Source of the DNA: Candidatus Avoscillospira stercoripullorum
GTDB taxonomy: Bacteria > Bacillota > Clostridia > Oscillospirales > Oscillospiraceae
Length of the DNA stretch: 5,815 nt
NCBI GenBank assembly: GCA_018712905.1
Contig: DVGD01000097.1
Span: 1 to 5,815 of the forward strand
Direction of reading: 5' to 3'
Position numbers and translations under genes: made by a program. Below are positions 1 through 3,779 of this stretch, piece after piece. The notes beneath the pieces are model-generated. The model was not told the origin of the DNA. It saw nothing but the letters and a program-made list of their open reading frames with translations, and did no database searches. The first letter of the stretch is position 1, and each line of letters opens with the position of its first letter.

Positions 1-99
1 CTGAGCCAGATTGATGGCGTTATATTGCAGGGCAATTCGCGTCATCCGGCGGATGACGGAATCGGTAAACTGTTCACATTTTCTGCTCGTGGGCTGCAT
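1..99 (-). CDS. Class I/II PLP-dependent aminotransferase, N-terminal fragment (runs off left edge)
   Basis: Only the first 33 codons lie in the window. The translation starts MQPTSRKCEQFTDSVIRRMT and ends INLAQ at the edge. The pattern 'F..SVIR.MTR.AL.Y.AINL.Q' is the characteristic start of fold-type I aminotransferases of the aspartate/methionine/kynurenine aminotransferase group, where it normally continues into a 'GFPDF' motif. That continuation is outside the window. Start choice: ATG at 97-99 follows a GGAGG ribosome binding site (complement of 109-113) with a 9-nt spacer, and an in-frame TGA lies two codons upstream, so no longer start is possible. It has its own promoter (141-169) and points the same way as the PLP enzyme at 290-1570, but a terminator-like stretch lies between them. 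The family call rests on a short N-terminal match; the amino-acid substrate cannot be told, and no PLP lysine is visible. Confidence 0.75.
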   Translation of the reverse strand, partial: MQPTSRKCEQFTDSVIRRMTRIALQYNAINLAQ

Positions 100-140
100 A
101 ATTCAGGACCTCCAATGGTTTGATATTTCGGCTAGATAAT

Positions 141-169
141 ACTTTAACGCACGAAACCGTAAAAGTCAA
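141..169 (-). promoter_or_regulatory. Sigma-A promoter of the aminotransferase gene
   Basis: On the minus strand, TTGACT (complement of 164-169) and TAAAGT (complement of 141-146) are separated by exactly 17 nt. The -35 box matches consensus at 5 of 6 positions and the -10 box at 4 of 6. The -10 box lies about 42 nt upstream of the ATG at 97-99, leaving room for a short leader with the GGAGG site at 109-113. Confidence 0.65.
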
Positions 170-179
170 GGGGAACGGC

Positions 180-236
180 AAAAAAACACGCTGCCCAGCA
201 AGGCCATCCATGGCCACAGAGCTGCTCCGTTTTTTT
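180..236 (-). terminator. Terminator-like stretch after the PLP lyase gene, possibly bidirectional
   Basis: A run of seven A (180-186) and a run of seven T (230-236) bracket a GC-rich stem. The core is GGCCA (202-206) with TGGCC (211-215) around a TCCA loop, extended imperfectly by CAGC (196-199) with GCTG (221-224). Read on the minus strand, the hairpin is followed by seven T, as expected of an intrinsic terminator for the gene ending at 290. It lies directly upstream of the aminotransferase promoter and would insulate that gene. The outer stem has bulges, so strength is uncertain. Confidence 0.5.
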
Positions 237-237
237 C

Positions 238-262
238 GTAGGGGCGGGCTTTATGCCCGCCC
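238..262 (+). repeat. GTAGGGG palindromic repeat, copy R1
   Basis: GTAGGGGCGGGC, loop TTTAT, GCCCGCCC. The 8-bp stem is GGGCGGGC (242-249) with GCCCGCCC (255-262). It is one of seven relatives in this window that share the leader GTAGGGG followed by a self-complementary stem of variable sequence. It lies 28 bp past the stop codon of the PLP lyase gene. Transcribed from that gene it would form a very stable 3' hairpin, but with no U tract directly after it. Confidence 0.75.
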
Positions 263-270
263 GAAACCAG

Positions 271-295
271 GCATAGACGCGGGATCCGCCTATGC
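271..295. repeat. Bulged hairpin overlapping the stop codon of the PLP lyase gene
   Basis: GCATAG (271-276) pairs with CTATGC (290-295), and GCGG (279-282) pairs with CCGC (286-289) around a GAT loop. A 2-nt bulge (AC) interrupts one side. The right arm contains the TAG stop of the minus-strand gene (complement of 290-292) and its last codon. It is adjacent to copy R1, so the two hairpins together may be a larger inserted palindromic element that now supplies the gene's end. That origin is inference. Confidence 0.5.
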
Positions 296-1570
296 GGGAA
301 GCTGTACCAGCCCCGCCTGCACCAGCTTTTCAAGGGACATCAAAATGCCCAGCTTTGCGTGGTACCAGGTGAGGCCGCCCTGGAAGTAGACGGCGTAAGG
401 CGGGCGGATGGGACCGTCGGCGGAGAGCTCGATGGAAGAGCCCTGGACGAAGGCGCCGGCGGCCATGACCACCTGGGCGTCGTAGCCGGGCATGTCCCAG
501 GGCACCGGGGTGGCGTAGCTGTCCACCGGGGCTGCGGCCTGGATGCCCTCGCAGAAGGCCAGCATGGCCTCAGGAGAGCCCAATTCCACGGCCTGGATGA
601 TGTCGTGGCGATCCTCAGAGCCGGTGGGGATCACGCGGTAGCCCAGGCTTTCATAGAGGTTGGCGGCGAAGATCGCGCCCTTTAAGGCGCCGGCCACCAC
701 CGTGGGCGCCAGGAAAAAGCCCTGGTAGAGCGCGGGCAGCAGCCCTAAATTGGCGCCCACCTCCTGACCTAAGCCGGGGGCGGAGAGGCGGAAGGCGCAG
801 CGGGAGACGCATTTTTCCGTGCCGCAGATGTAGCCGCCGATGGGGGCAAGACCGCCGCCGGGATTTTTGATGAGGCTTCCCACAATCATGTCCGCACCCA
901 CATCCGAGGGCTCCCGGGCTTCCACAAATTCGCCGTAGCAGTTGTCCACCATGACAATGACGTCAGGCTTGACCTCCTTGCAGAAGGCGATGAGCGCGCC
1001 GATCTGGGCAACGGAGAAGGAGGGGCGGGTGGCGTAGCCCTTGGAGCGCTGGATGGTGATGAGCTTGGTTTTCTCGGTGATGGCTTCGCGGATGCGGGGG
1101 TAGTCAAAACCACCGTCGGGCAGCAGATCCACCTGGCGGTAGGAGATGCCGTATTCTTTCAGAGAACAGGGAGACTCCCGAATGCCGATGACCTCCTCCA
1201 GTGTGTCGTAGGGGCCGCCGGCGGGGCTTAGAAGCTCGTCGCCGGGGAGAAGGTTTGCTGAGAGTGCCACAGCCAATGCGTGGGTGCCGCAGGTGATCTG
1301 GGGGCGTACCAGGGCGGCCTCGGTGTGGAAGACGTGGGCATAGACCTTTTCGAGCTTTTCCCGGCCTATGTCGTCGTAGCCATAGCCGGTGGTGGCGGCA
1401 AAGCAGGCGGCGGAGACCTTGTTTTCCTGCATGGCAAGGAGCACCTTGCCCTGGTTGTACTCCGCCATGCGGTCGATGGCCTGGAAGCGCTCTTTGAGGG
1501 CTTCCAGGGTCTTTTCTCCGAACTGATAAACCTGGGGGGAGACTCCCAGGGACTTGTACATCTGTTCCAT
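290..1570 (-). CDS. Methionine gamma-lyase family PLP enzyme ('aluminium resistance' / YnbB family)
   Basis: A 426-aa, probably cytosolic fold-type I PLP enzyme of the Met_gamma_lyase family, whose Bacillus member is YnbB; the family is often labelled 'aluminium resistance protein'. Visible signatures, numbered from this start: GYGYDD at 62-67; ITCGTHALAVAL at 92-103 in the cofactor phosphate region; PYDTLEEVIG at 120-129; VDNCYGEF at 208-215, whose Asp209 should face the pyridine nitrogen; and GSLIKNPGGG at 231-240, whose Lys235 is the expected PLP Schiff-base lysine. The length fits the family, with no truncation. Start choice: ATG 1568-1570 has AAGGAG 5 nt upstream. The frame is open back to a TTG at 1672, but that lies in the -35 box of the gene's own promoter (1644-1672). 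By family it may cleave the gamma-substituent of methionine-like amino acids; the real substrate is not established here. It is divergent from mgtE and monocistronic. Confidence 0.9.
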   Translation of the reverse strand: MEQMYKSLGVSPQVYQFGEKTLEALKERFQAIDRMAEYNQGKVLLAMQENKVSAACFAATTGYGYDDIGREKLEKVYAHVFHTEAALVRPQITCGTHALAVALSANLLPGDELLSPAGGPYDTLEEVIGIRESPCSLKEYGISYRQVDLLPDGGFDYPRIREAITEKTKLITIQRSKGYATRPSFSVAQIGALIAFCKEVKPDVIVMVDNCYGEFVEAREPSDVGADMIVGSLIKNPGGGLAPIGGYICGTEKCVSRCAFRLSAPGLGQEVGANLGLLPALYQGFFLAPTVVAGALKGAIFAANLYESLGYRVIPTGSEDRHDIIQAVELGSPEAMLAFCEGIQAAAPVDSYATPVPWDMPGYDAQVVMAAGAFVQGSSIELSADGPIRPPYAVYFQGGLTWYHAKLGILMSLEKLVQAGLVQLPA

Positions 1571-1603
1571 AACTGCTCCTTGTGCTTTTTCCAACGATCC
1601 AAA

Positions 1604-1625
1604 CGCCTTGCCCCGGGGCAAGGCG
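1604..1625. promoter_or_regulatory. Perfect 22-bp palindrome in the leader of the PLP lyase gene
   Basis: CGCCTTGCCCC (1604-1614) is followed immediately by its exact reverse complement GGGGCAAGGCG (1615-1625), with no spacer or mismatch. It lies downstream of the minus-strand promoter (-10 at 1644-1649) and upstream of the RBS, inside the untranslated leader. As DNA it is a good candidate for a dimeric repressor operator. As RNA it would fold into a 9-bp hairpin with a CCGG loop. Only TTT follows on the transcribed strand, so a terminator is less likely. Confidence 0.6.
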
Positions 1626-1643
1626 CAAAAACAACCGAAATAT

Positions 1644-1672
1644 AGAATACTCCGCCCCCGGTGCACTGTCAA
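1644..1672 (-). promoter_or_regulatory. Sigma-A promoter of the PLP lyase gene
   Basis: On the minus strand a perfect TTGACA (complement of 1667-1672) and TATTCT (complement of 1644-1649) are 17 nt apart. Transcription would start near 1637, giving a leader of about 67 nt that carries the 22-bp palindrome and the AAGGAG site. It is back-to-back with the mgtE promoter; the two -35 boxes are 42 bp apart. Confidence 0.75.
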
Positions 1673-1714
1673 GAGGAAGCGGGAAAACGGGAAAAGATTT
1701 GTATGCTTCGCTGC

Positions 1715-1743
1715 TTGACAAAGAGTAGGGTATTCTCTATAAT
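1715..1743 (+). promoter_or_regulatory. Perfect-consensus sigma-A promoter of the M-box/mgtE transcript
   Basis: TTGACA (1715-1720), a 17-nt spacer, then TATAAT (1738-1743): all 12 hexamer positions match consensus. Transcription would begin near 1750, just ahead of the M-box aptamer. A constitutively strong promoter suits control by downstream riboswitch attenuation rather than by an activator. Confidence 0.9.
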
Positions 1744-1753
1744 CAAACTATAA

Positions 1754-1906
1754 CGTATACCCGGTAGGCAAGGCTACCACAGGGATATGGGTTGCTGCCG
1801 CGAAGCAGTGGAGACACTGCAAGATGGTTTGAGCAAGTGATATCGAAGCACAAGGTATCATTTAATGCAACTTCACCGCCCCGTGATGCTGAAGCTCGTA
1901 CGGTGC
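1754..1906 (+). promoter_or_regulatory. M-box (ykoK-type) Mg2+ riboswitch aptamer
   Basis: The segment aligns from memory along its length with the Bacillus ykoK/mgtE M-box. Matching blocks include GGTAGGCAAGGCTACC (1763-1778), GATATGGGTTGCTGCC (1784-1799), AAGGTATCATTTAATGCAAC (1852-1871) and GCTGAAGCTCGTACG (1888-1902). Helices: GGTAG/CTACC (1763-1767/1774-1778); GTTGC/GCAAC (1791-1795/1867-1871); GCAGTG-GAGA-CACTGC (1805-1820); TGATA/TATCA (1838-1842/1856-1860). The closing P1 helix is not certain; CGTA (1754-1757) with TACG (1899-1902) is one candidate. In this class Mg2+ binding stabilises the aptamer and turns expression off. Its place between a strong promoter and mgtE, with a terminator directly downstream, fits that role. 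Confidence 0.88.
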
Positions 1907-1936
1907 AGAGGATACTGTTGTAATTCTTCCGCGCCG
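1901..1936 (+). promoter_or_regulatory. Antiterminator helix of the M-box expression platform
   Basis: CGGTGC (1901-1906) can pair with GCGCCG (1931-1936), and after one A/C mismatch GAGGA (1908-1912) pairs with TCTTC (1925-1929). That makes 11 of 12 positions paired, including two G-U wobbles, around a 12-nt loop. The 3' strand is the left arm of the terminator at 1929-1955, so the two folds exclude each other. The 5' strand overlaps the 3' edge of the aptamer, which gives a direct route for Mg2+ to favour termination. Confidence 0.65.
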
Positions 1937-1955
1937 AGAATGGCGCGGTTTTTTT
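1929..1955 (+). terminator. Riboswitch-controlled intrinsic terminator in the mgtE leader
   Basis: CCGCGCC (1929-1935), loop GAGAAT, GGCGCGG (1942-1948), then seven T (1949-1955). This is a textbook attenuator, about 180 nt after the predicted transcription start and before mgtE. High Mg2+ should make it form and stop transcription. Confidence 0.88.
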
Positions 1956-1978
1956 GTTGGAAAGGAGGGACAACCGAC

Positions 1979-2053
1979 ATGGACGCAGACAGAAGTAGCG
2001 GCACAGAGGTGGGCCGACGACCCCTCGCGTCCCGCCGGGACGCGTCCCTCTGA
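1979..2053 (+). CDS. Putative 24-aa leader ORF (uORF1) in the mgtE leader
   Basis: ATG at 1979-1981 is preceded by AAAGGAGG (1961-1968), as strong as any RBS in the window, with a 10-nt spacer. It encodes 24 residues beginning MDADRSSGTEVGRRP, with two early Asp and five Arg, ending in TGA at 2051-2053. It lies between the M-box terminator and mgtE, so it is transcribed only when the riboswitch reads through. Its stop forms TGATG with the start of a second short ORF. I do not recognise the peptide. It could be a regulatory leader peptide or chance; the RBS quality is the main support. A hairpin, CGCGTCCC (2026-2033) with GGGACGCG (2037-2044), lies inside it and would be unfolded by a translating ribosome. 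Confidence 0.4.
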   Translation: MDADRSSGTEVGRRPLASRRDASL

Positions 2054-2097
2054 TGGCCCCATGTGTCTTGCTCCTGTTTGGAATTTTACCAAGATAA
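2053..2097 (+). CDS. Putative 14-aa coupled leader ORF (uORF2) ending in the mgtE Shine-Dalgarno
   Basis: The stop of uORF1 and this ATG share one base in TGATG (2051-2055). The peptide reads MAPCVLLLFGILPR, is hydrophobic, and ends at TAA (2095-2097), which overlaps the mgtE Shine-Dalgarno AAGGAGG (2096-2102) by two bases. It has no convincing RBS of its own apart from coupling to uORF1. A stop-start overlap followed by termination inside the next gene's RBS is the usual geometry of translational coupling. It is too short for coding statistics, so it is offered as a candidate only. Confidence 0.33.
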   Translation: MAPCVLLLFGILPR

Positions 2098-2102
2098 GGA
2101 GG
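2071..2102 (+). promoter_or_regulatory. mgtE Shine-Dalgarno with a possible anti-SD inside uORF2
   Basis: AAGGAGG (2096-2102) lies 8 nt before the mgtE ATG at 2111 and decides that start. CTCCT (2071-2075), within uORF2, is the exact complement of AGGAG (2097-2101) and could mask it, with a 21-nt loop. A ribosome translating uORF2 would open this pairing. The duplex is only 5 bp, so masking may be weak; the RBS itself is certain. Confidence 0.5.
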
Positions 2103-2110
2103 AAGCACCC

Positions 2111-3466
2111 ATGAAGGAAAAAACCTTGCTGTTGGAAGACAGCATTCACAAGCTGGTGGAGGCGAAAAAGTATGCCTCTCTCCGAGATCTCCTGATGACC
2201 CTTAACCCTGCCGACATTGCAGACGCCTTTGCGGGCCTCTCCGATCAGACGCTGCCTCTGGTATTTCGGCTCCTGCCCAAGGCGCAGGCGGCGGAGACCT
2301 TTGTGGAGATGGATCCCGAGCAGCAGGCCACGCTGATCCGCGGCTTTTCCGATTCCGAGCTCAAGGCCGTGGTGGATGAGCTCTACGTGGACGACGCGGT
2401 GGATCTGGTGGAGGAGATGCCGGCCAACGTGGTCTCACGCATTCTCACCCAGGCAGATCCCCAGACCCGCAAGATGATCAACGAAATTCTCCAGTACCCC
2501 GAGGACTCCGCCGGATCGGTGATGACCACGGAGTTTGTGGAGCTGCGGGGCAGCATGACCGCAGCCCAGGCCATCGCCCACATACGGGCAGTGGGGCTCG
2601 ACAAGGAGACCATCAATACCTGCTATATCACCGACCCAGGACACCACCTCCAGGGCGTGGTGTCCATCCGGTCTCTCATTTTAGCCAACGAAACCCAGAC
2701 CTGCGAGAGCATCATGAATCCCCACGTGGTGTCGGTGAACACCCAGGAGGATCAGGAGACCGTGGCGCAGATGTTCTCCAAGTATAATTTCTATGCCCTG
2801 CCCGTGGTGGACGGCGACGGCAGAATGGTGGGCATCGTCACCGTGGACGACGCCATGGACATCCTGGAAGCCGAGACCACCGAGGATATGGAGAAGATGG
2901 CCGCCATCTCGCCCTCGGATCGGCCGTATCTTTCCACCAGTCCCATCACCATCTGGCGCCACCGTTCGCCGTGGCTATTATTGCTGATGGTCTCGGCCAC
3001 CTTCACCGGCTTGGTCATCACCAAGTTTGAAGACGCCCTGGCCACCTGCACGGTGCTGATGGCGTACATCCCCATGCTCATGGACACCGGCGGCAACGCA
3101 GGCTCTCAGTCCTCGGTCACGGTGATCCGCGGCCTCTCCCTGGGAGAGATCCAGTTCCGGGACGCCTTCCGGGTCATGGGGAAGGAATTGATCGTGTCGC
3201 TTTTGTGCGGCCTGACGCTGGCCGTGTGCAACCTGGCAAAGCTCATGCTGTTTGACCGGGTGAGCTTCCCGGTGGCCATGGTGGTGTGCCTGACGCTTTT
3301 GTGCACTGTCATCGCCTCCAAACTAGTGGGCTCCGCGCTGCCCATGCTGGCCAAGAAGGTGGGCTTTGACCCGACGGTGATGGCCAGCCCCCTCATCACC
3401 ACGGTGGTGGACGTATTGTCCCTTCTCATCTACTTCCAGACTGCCAGCGTGATTTTGGGCTTATAA
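2111..3466 (+). CDS. mgtE: Magnesium transporter/channel MgtE
   Basis: A complete 451-aa MgtE, the usual family length. It is an inner-membrane, homodimeric Mg2+-selective channel gated by cytosolic Mg2+. Domains in order: helical MgtE-N domain about 20-125; first CBS domain about 137-196, opening with EDSAGSVMTTEFV (131-143); second CBS domain about 200-257; a plug-helix region; then about five membrane segments (near 287-306, 310-326, 358-378, 387-408, 425-448). The family signature PMLMDTGGNAGSQ (321-333) is intact. Asp434, in TTVVDVLSLLIYF, corresponds by motif to the pore Asp known to bind Mg2+ in Thermus MgtE. Start choice: ATG 2111 has AAGGAGG 8 nt upstream; the frame continues back to a GTG at 2063 without an RBS. 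Expression is under the M-box and terminator at 1754-1955. It is monocistronic, with a terminator 4 bp after the stop. Confidence 0.97.
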   Translation: MKEKTLLLEDSIHKLVEAKKYASLRDLLMTLNPADIADAFAGLSDQTLPLVFRLLPKAQAAETFVEMDPEQQATLIRGFSDSELKAVVDELYVDDAVDLVEEMPANVVSRILTQADPQTRKMINEILQYPEDSAGSVMTTEFVELRGSMTAAQAIAHIRAVGLDKETINTCYITDPGHHLQGVVSIRSLILANETQTCESIMNPHVVSVNTQEDQETVAQMFSKYNFYALPVVDGDGRMVGIVTVDDAMDILEAETTEDMEKMAAISPSDRPYLSTSPITIWRHRSPWLLLLMVSATFTGLVITKFEDALATCTVLMAYIPMLMDTGGNAGSQSSVTVIRGLSLGEIQFRDAFRVMGKELIVSLLCGLTLAVCNLAKLMLFDRVSFPVAMVVCLTLLCTVIASKLVGSALPMLAKKVGFDPTVMASPLITTVVDVLSLLIYFQTASVILGL

Positions 3467-3470
3467 TCGC

Positions 3471-3508
3471 AAAAATCCCAGCTTCCAAGAAGAAGCTGGG
3501 ATTTTTTT
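3471..3508 (+). terminator. Intrinsic terminator of mgtE, probably bidirectional
   Basis: AAAAATCCCAGCTTC (3471-3485) and GAAGCTGGGATTTTT (3492-3506) form a perfect 15-bp stem with a CAAGAA loop, and the T run continues to 3508. It begins 4 bp after the mgtE stop. The complementary A run gives five T on the minus strand, so it may also stop transcripts from the convergent VanW gene, which has no other T-tailed hairpin nearby. Confidence 0.93.
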
Positions 3509-3534
3509 GCGCTGTACCGCTTGCGGGCATATTC

Positions 3535-3560
3535 GTAGGGGCGGATGCCCACATCCGCCC
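3535..3560 (+). repeat. GTAGGGG palindromic repeat, copy R2
   Basis: GTAGGGGCGGATG, loop CCCA, CATCCGCCC, giving a 9-bp stem (3539-3547 with 3552-3560). It is the first of a cluster filling the gap between the convergent genes mgtE and VanW. It faces copy R3 across a 27-bp spacer that itself holds a small GCCGC-TTC-GCGGC hairpin (3573-3585). Confidence 0.75.
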
Positions 3561-3587
3561 GTTGGTTGCCAGGCCGCTTCGCGGCAC

Positions 3588-3613
3588 GGGTCGATGAGGG
3601 CATCGACCCCTAC
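3588..3613 (-). repeat. GTAGGGG palindromic repeat, copy R3
   Basis: Read on the minus strand: GTAGGGGTCGATG, loop CCCT, CATCGACCC, with a 9-bp stem (3588-3596 with 3601-3609). Compared with R2, two neighbouring stem positions differ and both are compensated in the other arm. R2 and R3 point towards each other, so GTAGGGG and CCCCTAC bound a 79-bp unit (3535-3613). Confidence 0.75.
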
Positions 3614-3643
3614 AAGGTGCAGCCGAAATTTGTGCCGCACCCT

Positions 3644-3668
3644 GTAGGGGCGGATTATATATCCGCCC
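3644..3668 (+). repeat. GTAGGGG palindromic repeat, copy R4
   Basis: GTAGGGGCGGAT, loop TATAT, ATCCGCCC; 8-bp stem (3648-3655 with 3661-3668). Together with R5 it bounds a 99-bp unit (3644-3742) with GTAGGGG/CCCCTAC ends, the same arrangement as R2-R3. Confidence 0.75.
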
Positions 3669-3717
3669 GAGGGCAGTCGCGATTCTCGCAAGCCTTCCGC
3701 AAAACGCACCCTGGCAC

Positions 3718-3742
3718 GGGCGCATATTTAATGCGCCCCTAC
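3718..3742 (-). repeat. GTAGGGG palindromic repeat, copy R5
   Basis: Read on the minus strand: GTAGGGGCGCAT, loop TAAAT, ATGCGCCC; 8-bp stem (3718-3725 with 3731-3738). It differs from R4 at one stem position, and the change is compensated in the other arm. Confidence 0.75.
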
Positions 3743-3768
3743 ACCCAGGATTGATGGTGCGCCGCCTG

Positions 3769-3775
3769 CCCCTAC
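3769..3775 (-). repeat. GTAGGGG repeat, half copy R6
   Basis: Only the CCCCTAC terminus (GTAGGGG on the minus strand) is recognisable, followed on that strand by CAGGCGGCGCACC, which does not fold back. It lies 5 bp from the VanW stop codon and looks like a decayed or truncated copy. Seven bases alone would be weak evidence; the support is its place at the edge of the cluster. Confidence 0.4.
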
Positions 3776-3779
3776 GGTG

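Noticed and set aside
41..57. Inverted repeat GTCATCC-GGC-GGATGAC
   Set aside because: It lies inside the aminotransferase coding sequence (codons for VIRRMT) and is probably a by-product of codon choice.
1571..1672. Longer start (TTG at 1672) for the PLP lyase, adding 34 residues
   Set aside because: The codon is part of the -35 box, the extension covers the palindrome and leader, and ATG 1570 has a well-placed AAGGAG.
1104..1721. A 205-codon minus-strand frame overlapping the PLP lyase gene
   Set aside because: It is a shifted frame of the real gene and its promoter, rich in Arg, Pro and Ser, with no family motif.
2063..2110. Upstream GTG start for mgtE, adding 16 residues
   Set aside because: It has no RBS, and the ATG at 2111 has an ideal AAGGAGG; the extra residues are not typical of MgtE.
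3535..3775. CRISPR-like array
   Set aside because: The units alternate in orientation, differ in stem sequence, have spacers of unequal length, and no cas gene is present.
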